Below, in pieces: positions 31,397-43,600 of a DNA stretch of 64,000 nucleotides. This DNA comes from Metridium senile (taxonomy: Eukaryota > Cnidaria > Anthozoa > Actiniaria > Metridiidae). The position numbers were made by a program, and so were the translations under genes. Location of the stretch: NCBI GenBank assembly GCA_949775045.1, contig OX459104.1:15488476-15552475 (forward strand), read 5' to 3'. The notes under the pieces were generated by a model, which saw only the letters and a program-made list of their open reading frames with translations, was not told the origin of the DNA and did not search any database. Position 1 is the stretch's first letter, and each line of letters begins with the position of its first letter.

Positions 31397-34300
31397 GTAT
31401 ATCAAAAAGTTACAGAAAGTGGTCTTGTTTTGTTTTGTTATTTACAAAATACAAAGACAAAGAGACGTACCCATTATGCTTCGTGCCTCTGTTGTACAAA
31501 TTGCACATGGTTTTGTTGTGATCTGTCTTCTTATTGACCAAGACACATTCCTGACGTCATAAAATGTTCAAAACTCAAATGGAATCACGAGCGTAGCGAG
31601 TTGATTCATTTTAACGTTTAGAGGAGAGAGATCGAGCAGAAACTCCATGTGCAATTTGTTTTTTACAACACAAACAAAAGTAATAAAGGAAAAGTAAAAT
31701 GTCTGTTGAATGACGAAAAATGACGAATATTAATTAATTTGTCGCGTATCGAGCTCAATGGATTCTCAAACAGCAAATATATAATAAAACAAATGGAGCA
31801 CTCTTTTCCGTGCATTATTCAGTTATAAAGTACTCAAACCTTTATTTCGTTCTCTCGTCACTTCCATCTTGTTTTATAACTGAACAAAGCACAGAAAAAC
31901 CTGTTTCCTTTGTTAACTAAAACACTTGAAATATTTGTTTACCAGCTTTCATCGACTTGATGATTTTTCAGACTTTTGCTCGCTTGTAAAGTCACGCGAA
32001 AATCTGCTATAGCAGAGCTCTCACTTCAATTCTTTAGTTGTAAATACATTTGCATCTACTAGTTTTCCAGTGTGTACGGGCCATGCTCATTCTAAAGTGC
32101 AACTGATTTTAATAGCATGCAGAAGAGAGCTGGAAAATCTAGCAAACATTCTTGATTACCTTATGTAATTTCACTTGTGAACGCAGCGAATGAGTGAGTT
32201 TTATGAAGCAAATTAGCGTCATAAATAACATGATTTTTGTATTCCATAAAACAAACTGAATTTCCATTATTTTATTTGTTCCTGTATTTTTTTTTTTTAG
32301 GTTGTGCGCCTCCATCTTCTCCAGAAGTTATTCGAAATATAAATCCAAATAAGATAAAGTTTCCTCAAACAGCCAAATACTATGATAACAACTTGGAATG
32401 CGCATGGCTTTTTGTAGCACCAGAATGTTGTTACGTCCTCTTACATATCGATTATACATTGGCTCAAGGAGACTTTGTGGAGATACGGGATGGAATCAAT
32501 GAAAGTGCAGTGCTACTTCCAAACGTTACGACAACCATTGATTATCAATATCTGCCTTCATCAGGAAGATATTTATTTGTTAAGTTTAAGTCTGATGAAC
32601 AAGTTGTCGATACTGGGATGCGTTTTGGTTGGTATTTTGTGAAAAATAGTAAGTCACTCTGTATAATACCTATTTTTACCACAAATGTACATTTTCTCGA
32701 CCACTAATTGGACGAGAGCTGTCGTTAATAGGATGCCTTACGATCGAGTGACGTCATAAGCGTGCGCTTACAATATATTGGCATTTTCTTAAGAAATGTT
32801 AATATATCTTATTATATATTATGATAATACTCCGTCCACCATGTGAGATCGCACAGAATTATATTGTCTTTTTGGACATTTACTTTAGGCTCGCAAATTA
32901 TTCAAAATAGGCATAATTGGGATAAATTATCGACATTGATAATTCTGATTGGTTGTTTGAACGTCTCTCATGTTAATGTCACTGCTAGAGTTCTGAACGG
33001 TTGACAAAAGGATCGTTTCACTTGTCCGACTTAAGCCGATATATTACCGAGAACAAAGGGAGAAGGATTATTTAATTAGAGTTATTACAAATCGCAGCTT
33101 AACTTATTACACCGCATAACTTAAAGTCAGCCGCAAGAGCTTTAGATAATGAGCTCAAATATTCAGCTTTAAAAAGAGAGTCTTATAAAAAAGTTTTTTG
33201 TAGAAGTAGAGGGTGCAAAATGTTGCTTGGATTACGATGTTAATTTTGCGCCCCCTACCTAAGTTTAACCTGTTATCAAAACCCACAAATTACAGTTGGA
33301 ATATTGGCTCCCCACAAAAAATGCCGATTTTTGACAAATTTGAGCGCAAAAAAGAGAATCTTAGTTATTGAAATTATTAAACATTTGATAGTGCAAACGT
33401 TAATCGTTTAGTCAACATTTCATCTTTGATTTGCAACCCCTACCTAACTGAGATCACCTTTTAATAACTTTTAAAATGTATTTCATTTCACGGCGTTGAG
33501 CAACTTTGGCCTGTTTTCTTTGTAAATTACCTCATTAAATACGCTTCGCCTGATTGAACTTTGAACTCAAACGGCAGAAACGATCCGGATGTGTCCGGGC
33601 ATTCTGTGCGATGAATTCCCAATTATGCTGGCTTTTTTTTTTCTAACCGGAAGAAGTATTATTTTGGCCTAACGCTGCTACCGTTCGTCAATTTTGATTT
33701 CCACATCCCTCACTTATTTGTGCTCTCTTTTAAAAACGTTTATTTTTAACCAACACTTCTTTGAGGTTTGATCACATTCACACTCTCAGTTACTACCGCT
33801 TACACTCACTAGTAATATTTTTTCCTCCTGTCTACAGCTTGTTTACCATCATCACCCAAATTAGTAACCACCGATACAAAACCAATTAAGAGTCCTAATT
33901 ATTTGCCTGTATCGCCTTATCGCAACAACCAAGAATGTATATGGGTCATCAAAGCACCAGAACATCAACTTATTAAGTTCACATTCACTTACATCGCTTT
34001 GGCTCAAGGAGACTATGTCGAGGTTCTAGACGGAAGGAACGAAAGTGATGTGGTGCTGCAAAAGGTCTTCACTAAGACAACGGTAAACGTTAGCAAATGG
34101 AGGAGATCTAGTGGGCGCTACCTTTTGGTGACTTTTACATCTGATAAGGAGTATATTGGTCTGGGTTTTGAATTAAAGTTTGTGTTTGAGAATCAGCTAA
34201 AAGGTAATTATTTACTGTCATATGTATAAGTAAGCATCCCATCAATCTAAGGTCTCAATTGATCATGAGCGGGAATTGATCGGCTACTTGCCACTCTGTA

Positions 34301-37300
34301 CACTTTTACTATAACAATTTGTTTTTGTTCTTGTTCTTGTTTCAGCCAAATTACGGTGAACACAAAATAGCTTAATTACAAGCTATTGTATTTTTTTATT
34401 GAGATATTCACACATTGATATGGGATAAATACTTTGTTTACTTAGCTTTGTTTACTTAGCTTTTAGTTTACTTAGCTTTTAGTTTACTTAGCTTTTAGTT
34501 TACTTAGCTTTTAGTTTACTTAGCTTTTAGTTTACTTAGCTTTCACGGAAGCCTTTGAAAAAAAATCCACAAACAAGGGTTTTAGGGGCCGTTTACATGG
34601 GAAAAAGTTGTCCCTGGCACCAGGGTTACCCTCCTACCCGGGACAACTATACCTAGCGTTTATAAGGAAAGAAACGCTGTTCCTGGGACCCGGTTCAACC
34701 ACCGATGTGGCTCCGCTGTCCAACAAGCCAAAAGTTTCTGGGCTCGAGTTTGGTTGTCAGAAGACTGGGGAGAGTAATTTCAAAATGGCGGATCGAATCC
34801 AATGCGCATGCTTGGAGATGAAGTTGTCTCGGTACCCCGAGACAAGTGTTTACATGAAGAAAGGTTGTCCCTGGTAAGATGGTAACCCCTTTTCGCAATC
34901 AGGATAACCCTACCGGTAGGGTAACCCTTCTAGTTGAGGCAAGTATGAATGTCTGATGTAAACACTCGATCTTGATTTACTAGAAATCAGAGAAAAGTTG
35001 GGTCGCCTAGGCTGACACTGGGAGGAGAGTAATCCTTGTACCAGGGACAACTTTTTCCCATGTGAACGGCCCCTTAGCAAGATGAGTAGTGATATATACG
35101 GTGGTTAGACCAACACATTGATGCTGATCTATTTATATCCGGGGAGAGACTATATAAGAATTTTAAAATTTGAGGGCCGAGTTCTTTTTTAAGTTTTCGA
35201 AAAATGAAAACCCACCATTATTTGTATACGATTTATTTTGTTTTGTTTATATATGGTATCTTTTAGATGCAGTAAAACATCGTCTATTCCACGCCTTTAT
35301 AAATGATATCTTTACTCCAGTATCTGTGAAAAGTGTTTTTAAAATTAACAGGAGATCAGTCGTACCCGGCTTCCTATCCCCCTGGGATTTATATTAACCA
35401 ACCTTCTTTTAATATAGCTTGCTTACCACACTTGGCTCCAATGGTGATGAATTCTGTCTCCGGTAGGATTTCATATTTGTTTGACTTCTACCCCAACAAA
35501 CAAGAATGTACATGGCTTATCACGGTACCAAAAGAAAAGCTCATTGTCTTTTGGCTTACAAAATTTGTCGTGGTTCCAGGAGACTATTTAGTGGTATTAG
35601 ATGGGAGAAATGAAGATGCTGTCATATTGAAGAACTTTACCAGCAAACCAGACATAAAAGAAAAGTGGATCTCACAAGGCCAATACCTGTTGGTAAAGTT
35701 CAAGAGCGATGAGCTAAATGCTGCTATTGGATTCGAGCTGATATGGGAGTCAATGAGTAAAAGCAAGGGTTTGTAAATAAATATATTTTGGCTATATATT
35801 GAAAAAATATGTCATTTTAAATGAAACAAAATAGAGGCTAGAAAGGGGGCTACGGTTTTGGAATACTTTCTCCCTCCACTTCTCGTCCCCTTCAACTTCT
35901 TTTCTACCAAAGTGATTTAACAAAGTATAATTTAATATAGATTACCCACCAATGATGTAATAACATTAATCACAAAATTAATCACAAAAATTAATCACAA
36001 AAATTAATCACAAAAATTAATTACAAAAATAATAATTAGAAAATTACGCTTCTTTCGTGCTTAGCAACCCCGCGCGTGCATCTATATGCACGATGGACGC
36101 ACGCTACTTATGAACCATTTCTTAATTCTTCTTCTTCTGATCCATAGCATGTTCTTACCTATCGATTGAAACAATAATAGGAGCCGACTCCTCTCTTAAC
36201 GGTCCTTATGTGGACAAACACTACCCAAACAACCATCAATGCATCTGGATTATAAACGTCTCTCAACGCCTCGTTGTGGAATTTGTATTGCAAAAGTTTG
36301 ACTTGGCCAAAGGGGATTATTTAGAGATTCGAGATGGAAAGAGTGAAAATGCTGGGCTGTTAAAGAACTACACAACTAAAGGAGCTAGTTTAACAGATAA
36401 GTGGGGCATGTCCACTGGGCAGTACTTGAGAGTGAAGTTTAGGTCTGATGAACAATATGTTGGTAAAGGGTTTAATATGCTGATTTTCAAACAGACGAAA
36501 CCTACCAGTAAGTCAGTAAACACATATTTTTGAGGCGATTACCAACAACAACAAATTTTCTCTCTGTAACTTATTTTATTACAGAGAGAAAGTTTGTCGA
36601 GCCTCTTTTGACCTGGGGATCTTTTTCACGATATCTAGCACCAATGTGCCTATTTCCAAAAGGCGCAGTTGTTGTTAAAATATGCATAAATTCCAAGCAA
36701 AGCACGGAGAAGCGATGTTAAAGCTGAAGGTAATTCGAGGTTATCCCTGTGCAACTGCACGTTGTGTATAAACAGTTCAGCGGTGCTAGATAGCACAAAA
36801 CTGGAGTATTCATGCTGTTCAAAAAATTGTTCTTCTCAATGTTTCTCCTAAACAAAGTTGTCGATCATGCCGTCTTTATCAATATTACAAACCTTCCATA
36901 TTTATTATAAAATACAAAGAATTTCACAAATTTAATAGCTTTAAATTAAGCTCTCTTATCGGATTGCCGTTTGATTGAAACAAATATAAATACAATAAAA
37001 ATAGTCCACTTCACAGTTCCCTGCGCCATCTTGAAAGGTAACCGAGCCTTTGCATCGAAGCGAGACGAACGTTGAACTTGCAATGATAGAGACACGTGAA
37101 TAAATGTCTGGCAAGGTTTTAAAAGGTCTCTATCAGTGTAATTTCAACAGCCTCGCTTCGATGCAAAGGCTCGTCTACTATTCAAGATGGCGCAGGGAAC
37201 CTTGAAGGGGTCAATATTAATGTAATTTTTTTTCTTGTAGCTCCTTTTCCACCTTTACGAACGACATCATGGGCAAAACTTGCCAGTACAATAACTACTA

Positions 37301-39695
37301 CTCAACAGATCGATCCAGCACCAAACACCTCACACACAAATACAGATGCAACTGCAGTTTCTTCAAGTCCTGATTTAGGAATGGGACTTGGCTTTGGTTT
37401 AGTAGCTCTAATTGTTCTCTTGTCTTTGCTGTGTGTCTACATAAGGAAAAAACGTAACAAAAACAGGTAATAGCAGCCATTTTGTGTTACCCAGGAAACC
37501 CAAACTCATAACTCGTCGCGTTGGTAATATGTACCCATGTAATGCACTAATGCAACTGATCAACATGTGAGCCGTGCTATGTGCAAAATATTTATGTGTA
37601 CAATATTTAATGTAGGAGTAGTGAGTGTGAGTGTGTCGAATATTTTTAATACTTTTAATATTTAAAAAACTGTATTTTATATAATATGGGATACATGTAT
37701 TCATTATAGTTTTTACAAACAGATTGAACAATATTAACGAGACATGGGAGATTGCGCCAAGCCAATTAGAGCTACTGGAGGAGCTTGGTCAGGGAGCTTT
37801 TGGTAGAGTGTGGAAAGGTCGAATGTATATAAGATTGACCGAATCCGACAACAATGATAAACCAAAACCAAAACTGATGAAGTATAAACAAGATATCGTG
37901 GCTGTGAAAACATTACACGGTAGGGAGTTATTGATATTTTCTATTTTCTTGACATCGAGATATATTTCAATAAATCTTTAAAAAAATTATCATAAAAATT
38001 CTAAAAAAATAATATCTTATGAAATGACAAATCTGCGTTAGTAGTTAAGATGGAGGCTCCACATAACATTATACATCAAAAAAGACTGACGTAGGGCTAA
38101 AATTTTAACGGTGTTACTAATTTTATTCTATTACCTATTACCAAAAAACAGATAAACACTAACAAATGTCACTTGACACCACATAATGTCGCTCTAAATG
38201 CTCGATACATTGTGAATGTACATAAATATAACAATACTTATTTCACATTATACAGTTACAAATTGAAATCTCAACTGCTGGAAGCCATAAACAAAGAATC
38301 ACATGTCACTGGTTGTAGAGTGCATTTAGTAAAAGCGTGAAACACTAGTGATACTATTTTATATTATTTTATGCTAATTCTATTGTTTTCTATTGTTTAA
38401 CTAGCACTATTTTTCACAATTTAGTAATTAGTGTTTCACGCTGTTACTGGATGCACTCTAGTGTTAATCTTTACTTTATTAACGATGTTAATGACATTAC
38501 TGTGTATAAAAATATTTTTTTCAATTTTTAAATGAAGTGAAAAAAGCATTTTTTTAATGTCACAACATAGTAATTGGTTTTAGTTTTTTTACGTAGGTAA
38601 TTTCTTGTGTGAAATAGTTTAAAGTAACTTGGTGCACAATTCAAAATCGTAATATTATATTTTTTCTTGCAGATGGTGCAACCGCTGAGCAAAGGAATGA
38701 ATTTCTTCGTGAGATCGAGTTCATGAAAGATGTTGGTTACCATAGAAACATCATTAGTATGGTTGCCTGTTGCACGAAAGAAGAACAAGTGTTTTTAGTT
38801 GTAGAGATGGCACAACACGGTGATTTGCTGCAATTACTAAGAAAAAAGCGCAAGATGGTAAATATTCAGTTGCACATATACATGTCTTGTAACCCTTACC
38901 CGTTTTCATATCAATGTTCGTTACAAAGAATCTCACAAATATGCAAATAAATTGTTTAGAAATACCATAGCTTTAAATTAAGCTCTATAGGTGAGTGTAG
39001 TGTTTACAAGTGTTGGTATTGTGATGCTAATTAGCCATCATTTTCACAATATCCTTTTTATTCACTTTGTTCTAATAACAATGGTCAGTTTGCAAAACAA
39101 TAACAAACTACGTCACCGTACGTCCACCTGACATAAAAACGAACGTCAACAAAAAATTGACATTATGATCCAATTTATATCAATCCTTAATTAAATATAC
39201 CATTTTCAATTAACGGTGGTCATGATCAGTGACCAATAGGAATTGTGGGCGCAAATGCATTATTCTAATCATGCTAGAACTATTATCGTTAATGCTTAGT
39301 TCTGAAATACTGTTATATGTAAGTGAATACCATTCCTGCGAGATTAAAACAAATTCCTATCGGCATTCCAGGTGATCAAAGGTTTGTGAAATAGCTGAAT
39401 ACTCGTTTCAGAAGAACGTTTATCACGCGTGAAATCCCTATAAGCTAGTGGCTCAATGGATCATGGATCTCTGAAAAATATGATCACGTAGAGTCATTTG
39501 CTGATGTGATGTTAATGAATTTATTAAATTGTATATTTTCAGACTTATGTACTATTAGCACCACCTAAAACAGGGTCAAATTCAGGACCAGATAGTGGTG
39601 ACGAAGATACCCAACAAGAAAATGTACAAAGTTTGTTGGACGAGTTCATGTCTTTCTCGTACCAAATCGCTCAAGGGATGGTAAGTAGAAGCTCC

Positions 39696-39730
<35 letters not shown>

Positions 39731-41900
39731 AGTCTGAATAGGAAATATATATTTTCCTCGTCCCGAGTTTTGGCGTTAAACGAAAGCTTTGTTTCAACTG
39801 TTGACATTCTTTGGTGTTTAGGAATACTTGTCGTCAAAAGGAATCGTTCATCGTGATCTCGCTACTCGTAACATTCTCGTTGCTGATAACCGTATCGTCA
39901 AAGTGGCTGACTTTGGACTTTCTCGTCACTTGAGCTACGTTGATCAAGTGTACCAGGCACAGGGACATCACAAACTACCTTTAAAATGGATGTCACCAGA
40001 AGCTATCGATGACCAAATATTTACCACTAAAAGTGATATGTGAGTGTACTACTAATAACCTTCTTTTATGTTAAGTTCTATTGTTCTGGATAATCCTTAA
40101 CTTATCAATTAGATGCATATAATATACCTGTGAAACAAATACTACTAATTAGTATTAATTAGAGCTCATTAAACGATAGAAAACAATATATTTAGCATGA
40201 AATTGCAATGAATAGTCAGCTTACTATTTCACGAGATTATATACGTTTTAATTAAAACTTAAAAATGACTGTAAAACGTCGTTGAGTGGTTTTCATTAAC
40301 CTGTGAAACACTCTTTAGTGCATTACTCTTTAATACAGCTTAATTCCATTGTGTTCTTTTGTTGTTATTTGACTATTACACCATTATTAGTAAACTTTGT
40401 TTTAATGAAAACCACTCTAATATGATTACGTTAATCTTTATTCTAAATAAATTCATTATTTGCACTCTACTTGCCTTTAAACAGATGGTCGTATGGTGTT
40501 GTCCTTTGGGAGATCTACTCAATGGGTAAGCAGTAATAACCAATACTGTTTTCAAAAATTAAAAAAAGCTAACCACGCCCAAATTTCATTTTTTATTGTA
40601 GTGCTCCTGGCCATGGCCAATAGCAAACCTGGAGGCGGCATGGGATTTGTATCACTTTTTCCTATATAGCTTCCATGCAATTGTTTAAATTTTGTTTCCC
40701 CGAGAGCACTACATCTATTTCAAAAAGCGTTGAATACTGAAAACCCTCGTCCTAGCTTTTAAATCGTTATACACCTATTTCAAAAAACGTTGTCAGAAGG
40801 AGATCTGAATCTGCAAGCTGAGACCGAAATGAATTCTGGGGTACGGCAGTTTTTTTCCCATTACGTGCGCTTTCTGACTTCGGATATGGCGACGGTAAAT
40901 ATAAATCTGAAGGTGCCAAGCACAAAAAAAAAAAAAAAAACAGGGCCAGGCTTTTTTTTTTGCAGTACGCGCGCAATTTTCCTGAATTCATTTTGGTCTC
41001 AGATTGCAGATTGCAGATCTCCTTCTGACAACGTTTTTTTGAAATATAGGTGTATATAAGTCCTTTCAATTGACAAAGAAAACTGATTCAGACGATTCTA
41101 AAATGCCTGCATAATGTTAAAACTTATTCAATTTGTTTAAAAGGAAAGCTACCGTACCGTACTGTCTGTAACCAGCAACTTTTGGCCATGCTTAAAAACG
41201 GACACAGGATGGATAAACCTGATCTTTGCCCTGATGACGTGTAAGTCACATCAACTATCTATTTAGAAGGTCATTTAGATCTCGTTCAGGGGAGGGGTTG
41301 GGAATTTAATAAAGGGTAAAAATATCGGTTATCGACATTTCCAAAAACAACCTTTGGAGTCATTTTAATAGGGCGTAGCACGAACAATTTTTAACCTCTA
41401 TAGATGCCGCATAAAACGACATCAAATTTTAAATGAAAAAATACACAGCTTTTAATACGAAAAGCGGTTGGTTCTTTATTATTTAATACCCTATAGAAAC
41501 ACCAAGAAATATTGAATGTTTAAAATATATATTTTAAAACCATAATAGATAGCAAATCGCTTATGTTTACCTCTAAGAGATATGACGAGCATAGCCGATA
41601 CTTTTACTCCTTAGCCCTTTAAACTATAATAAACTATTATATTACTTTTCATAATGCTGCAGCCAAAACTGTTTTTTATCATCTACTTTTAGATACCAAA
41701 TAATGAATGACTGCTGGCAAGAGCATGCGCAGGACCGTCCATCGTTCAGTCACGTAATCCAGACCATCGAGATACTTATGACACGTGATAAGCCATACGT
41801 GGAGTTGATGAATATGGAGATGACCGAAGGGGGTGATGGGTATTTAATGCCTGTCGACGATAGTGATTCAGAAAATGACGTTTGTGAAACAGTCGCGTAA
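31279..41900 (+). CDS. RTK-B: four-CUB receptor tyrosine kinase (13 exons)
   Basis: Paralog of RTK-A. Exons: 31279-31396, 32301-32648, 33838-34203, 35418-35768, 36148-36507, 37241-37466, 37723-37919, 38673-38857, 39543-39680, 39822-40039, 40485-40525, 41144-41240, 41693-41900. They total 2853 nt (950 aa), intact. Order: signal peptide, four CUBs (about 40-514), stalk, TM (about 560-582), split kinase, acidic tail. Kinase: GQGAFG, Lys652, Glu669, Asp775 in HRDLATRN (Thr where paralogs have Ala), DFG Asp793. Tail ends [12 protein letters not shown]. Exon lengths from the TM exon onward match RTK-A base for base. The counterpart of RTK-A CUB1 is missing. A 32-bp poly-C run sits in the short intron 39681-39821, and MITEs occupy other introns. 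Expected to be a functional membrane kinase; ligand unknown. Confidence 0.88.
32301..32648 (+). CDS. RTK-B CUB domain 1 exon
   Basis: [10 protein letters not shown] start, [37 protein letters not shown]. Equivalent to RTK-A CUB2 and RTK-C CUB. It has an additional CC pair (APECCYV) absent from the paralogs. Confidence 0.86.
33838..34203 (+). CDS. RTK-B CUB domain 2 exon
   Basis: [10 protein letters not shown] start, [45 protein letters not shown]. Equivalent to RTK-A CUB3, same 366-nt exon. The usual RDG is LDG here. Confidence 0.86.
34433..34543 (+). repeat. 16-bp tandem repeat
   Basis: About seven copies of TTAGTTTACTTAGCTT (the first ones slightly different) in the RTK-B intron after CUB2. 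Confidence 0.9.
34585..35073. mobile_element. Harbinger-like MITE, 489 bp, TTA duplication
   Basis: Ends GGGGCCGTTTACATGGGAAA and, inverted, TTTCCCATGTGAACGGCCCC, flanked by TTA on both sides (34582-34584, 35074-35076). A 3-bp TTA/TAA duplication with GGGCC-type termini is characteristic of PIF/Harbinger-derived MITEs. No transposase. Confidence 0.78.
35418..35768 (+). CDS. RTK-B CUB domain 3 exon
   Basis: [11 protein letters not shown] start, [44 protein letters not shown]. Equivalent to RTK-A CUB4, two codons shorter. Again LDG replaces RDG. Confidence 0.86.
35965..36030 (+). repeat. 14-bp tandem repeat
   Basis: Four to five copies of ATTAATCACAAAAA. Confidence 0.8.
36048..36127 (+). repeat. 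Half copy of the outer palindrome family
   Basis: CGATGGACGCACGCTACTTA and TGAACCATTTCTTAA match the right arm of the outer palindrome at 54951-54986. Confidence 0.55.
36148..36507 (+). CDS. RTK-B CUB domain 4 exon
   Basis: [10 protein letters not shown] start, [45 protein letters not shown]. Equivalent to RTK-A CUB5, identical exon length. Confidence 0.86.
37012..37203. repeat. Inverted repeat in RTK-B intron, ancestral to the duplication
   Basis: GTTCCCTGCGCCATCTTGAA and GAGCCTTTGCATCGAAGCGA are mirrored at 37160-37203. The same sequence, with only the left arm well kept, is at 20990-21110 in the matching RTK-A intron. Confidence 0.7.
37241..37466 (+). CDS. RTK-B stalk and transmembrane exon
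   Basis: Thr/Pro stalk, then [20 protein letters not shown] and YIRKKRNKN. 226 nt, phase 1 to phase 2, as in RTK-A. Confidence 0.85.
37560..37640 (+). repeat. SINE tail fragment
   Basis: AACATGTGAGC, GTGCAAAATATTTA and GTAGTGAGTGTGAGTGTG match the body of the tRNA-derived SINE at 43019-43080. Confidence 0.55.
37723..41900 (+). CDS. RTK-B kinase-encoding exons 7-13
   Basis: Same seven-exon division as RTK-A. The insert exon (39543-39680) reads [20 protein letters not shown]. The activation segment keeps [20 protein letters not shown]. All catalytic residues are present; HRDLATRN is a mild departure from HRDLAARN. Confidence 0.87.
38316..38460. repeat. 145-bp palindromic MITE
   Basis: TAGAGTGCATTTAGTAAAAGCGTGAAACAC arms (given here as the left arm in two parts: TAGAGTGCATTTAG, AGCGTGAAACAC) are mirrored as GTGTTTCACGCT and TGGATGCACTCTA. 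Confidence 0.72.
39700..39731 (+). repeat. Poly-C tract in RTK-B intron
   Basis: An uninterrupted run of about 32 C in a 141-bp intron of the kinase. It may be unstable or mis-sized in the assembly. Confidence 0.9.
40768..41056. repeat. 289-bp palindromic MITE
   Basis: TATACACCTATTTCAAAAAA and CGTTGTCAGAAGGAGATC are mirrored as GATCTCCTTCTGACAACG and AAATATAGGTGTATA. Lies in the RTK-B intron before 41144. Confidence 0.8.
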
Positions 41901-41933
41901 TCGTTATCGCAGGCAATAACTCTTAAATGGAAA

Positions 41934-42082
41934 CTAGCGAGTAAACTAGTATATGTATATGCTGCTTCGGTGTTTAATATAAAAGATAGGTGATATAATT
42001 AAATGTGTAACACCGTAAAAAGAGTTGACTTAACTTTACTGATTTAGCCTTTCGTCGGAAAAAAAGAGTTAGAGTAAGAGAG
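41934..42082 (+). repeat. Penelope-type terminal module
   Basis: Carries GGAAACTAGCGAGTAAACTA, CTTCGGTGTTTAATATAAAA, ACACCGTAAAAAGAGTTGAC and TTTCGTCGG. The GACGTTTCGAGC box is lost (GATTTAGCC). It lies 34 bp after the RTK-B stop and may form part of its 3' UTR. Confidence 0.65.
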
Positions 42083-42262
42083 GTATAAATATTACTTATA
42101 AATTTAACTTTGCAGATATCATGATTGATCATGATATCTTACGACAGCAATTATCAGAAGCCAGTTGTACGAAGCCTGGATAAAGTTATCCACTGGAGAA
42201 GAGTTATCCAGTGTGTAGAATATGTATAGGTTTTATCCTTTGGATATAGGGATTTATATCTC

Positions 42263-42326
42263 TATAATAACAATAATAATAATGTAATAGTAATATTAAT
42301 AATAATGTAATAACAATAATAATAAT

Positions 42327-42365
<39 letters not shown>

Positions 42366-42382
42366 TACTAATAATAATAATG

Positions 42383-42453
<71 letters not shown>

Positions 42454-42465
42454 TGGAATAATAAT

Positions 42466-42523
<58 letters not shown>

Positions 42524-42560
42524 TAATAATAATAATATCATAATGTTAATAATAATAATT
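42263..42560 (+). repeat. (AAT)n microsatellite
   Basis: About 300 bp of AAT/TAA triplets with GTAATA interruptions, ending at TTTCCTTATAAAGCGCTAAT. Read on the minus strand it looks like the GCGCT...(ATT)n end of a LINE or SINE, so it was probably seeded by a retrotransposon tail. Confidence 0.85.
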
Positions 42561-42854
42561 TCCTTATAAAGCGCTAATTCAAGTCTGTTCTAAGCGCTGA
42601 AAAATAACATAAAAATACAAAATTATAAATTGAAAAAGTACGTTTCCAGTTTTCATTTAAAAATTGATAAATTCGAGATGTCTCTAGCTTATAGAAGCAG
42701 GTAACGAGTTCCAGAGAGAAGGAGCTGCAACTCTGAGGGAACGCTGACATAGGACGTGATCCTATGTTAGATTATGGCCATTACAGTCTTCCTCAATCAA
42801 TGAAGGAGCGGAAGAACTAGATATACCGCGAGCTCTGAGCTGCATCCCATTTTT

Positions 42855-43140
42855 AGGTGGCCTAGCGGTGAGAGTGCTGGCCTTTCACCGCTGTGGTCCA
42901 GGTTCGAGTCCCGGCTCGGGCATGGATTGTATGTGAGTTGAGTTTGTTTGATGTGTTCTTCTCTCCTATGCCACGAAGGTTTTTCTCCGGTTATCCGGTT
43001 TTCCTCCCTCCGCAAAAATGAACATGTGAGCAGAGTTGTGTGCAAAATATTTAACGTAGAGGTAGTGAGTGTGTGTCTGAGTCTCCCACATTAGCAGGGC
43101 ACACTTGTCCAGCTAGAAGATTTGAGACGTTCAAAAAAAA
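42855..43140 (+). mobile_element. tRNA-derived SINE
   Basis: The head resembles a tRNA: GTGGCCTAGCGGTGAGAGTG (A box), TTC in the anticodon position, and GGTTCGAGTCCC (B box). The body follows, with TTTCTCCGGTTATCCGGTTT, a string typical of conserved central domains of invertebrate SINEs, and it ends in an A-run at about 43132. The first stem does not close well, so it is not a functional tRNA gene. Confidence 0.68.
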
Positions 43141-43253
43141 AGTGATTGTATTCGGGACGTTTTAGTAATAATATATTGTTTGTTCTTATTTTCTCAAGAG
43201 TAATCTCGAGCTCTCCTTTAGATTGTTTGCTATCTATAGTGAGTACTCTATTC

Positions 43254-43406
43254 TAATAGTCCTTTTCACAGTTCAGTGACCACGAGTGATATTTCCATGT
43301 CGAGGTTCCCGTTGCTGCACATGATGAATTATAATCTTGCTATGCGCAGCAACAGGTACCTCGACTTGGAGCTGTTATGCGTGGAAACTGTGAAAAGGTC
43401 TAGTTA
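43254..43406. repeat. 153-bp palindromic MITE
   Basis: TAATAGTCCTTTTCACAGTT and CGAGGTTCCCGTTGCTGC arms are mirrored as GCAGCAACAGGTACCTCG and AACTGTGAAAAGGTCTAG. Confidence 0.72.
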
Positions 43407-43409
43407 TTA

Positions 43410-43600
43410 AACGATAGGTAATAAAATGAAATTTGTAAAAAATGTTGACTTAATTTTATTGACGTTTCGAGCTTGAGCCCTTCGTCGGAGTAAAAGAGTT
43501 AAACTAAAATAAAAAATGTTGACTTAACTTTATTGACGTTTCGAGCTTCAGCCCTTCGTCGGAGTAAAAGAGTTAAATTAAAGAGAGATACTAAGTATAA
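43410..43600 (+). repeat. Two tandem Penelope-type terminal modules
   Basis: Two copies, about 72 bp apart, of AATGTTGACTTAA-TTTATTGACGTTTCGAGCTT, then AGCCCTTCGTCGGAGTAAAA. They differ from each other at a few sites. The GTTTCGAGC...CTTCGTCGG core is the best preserved in the window apart from the element in RTK-C. Confidence 0.72.

Noticed and set aside
35584..35766. Minus-strand frames under the CUB exons (also 19228-19422)
   Set aside because: Antisense of the CUB exons; similarity between the two reflects paralogy of the + strand genes.
39582..39837. Minus-strand poly-Gly frames
   Set aside because: They are the reverse reading of the poly-C tract and kinase exon in RTK-B.
42860..42930. 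Functional tRNA-Glu gene
   Set aside because: A and B boxes are present but the acceptor stem does not pair and a SINE body follows, so it is a tRNA-derived SINE head.
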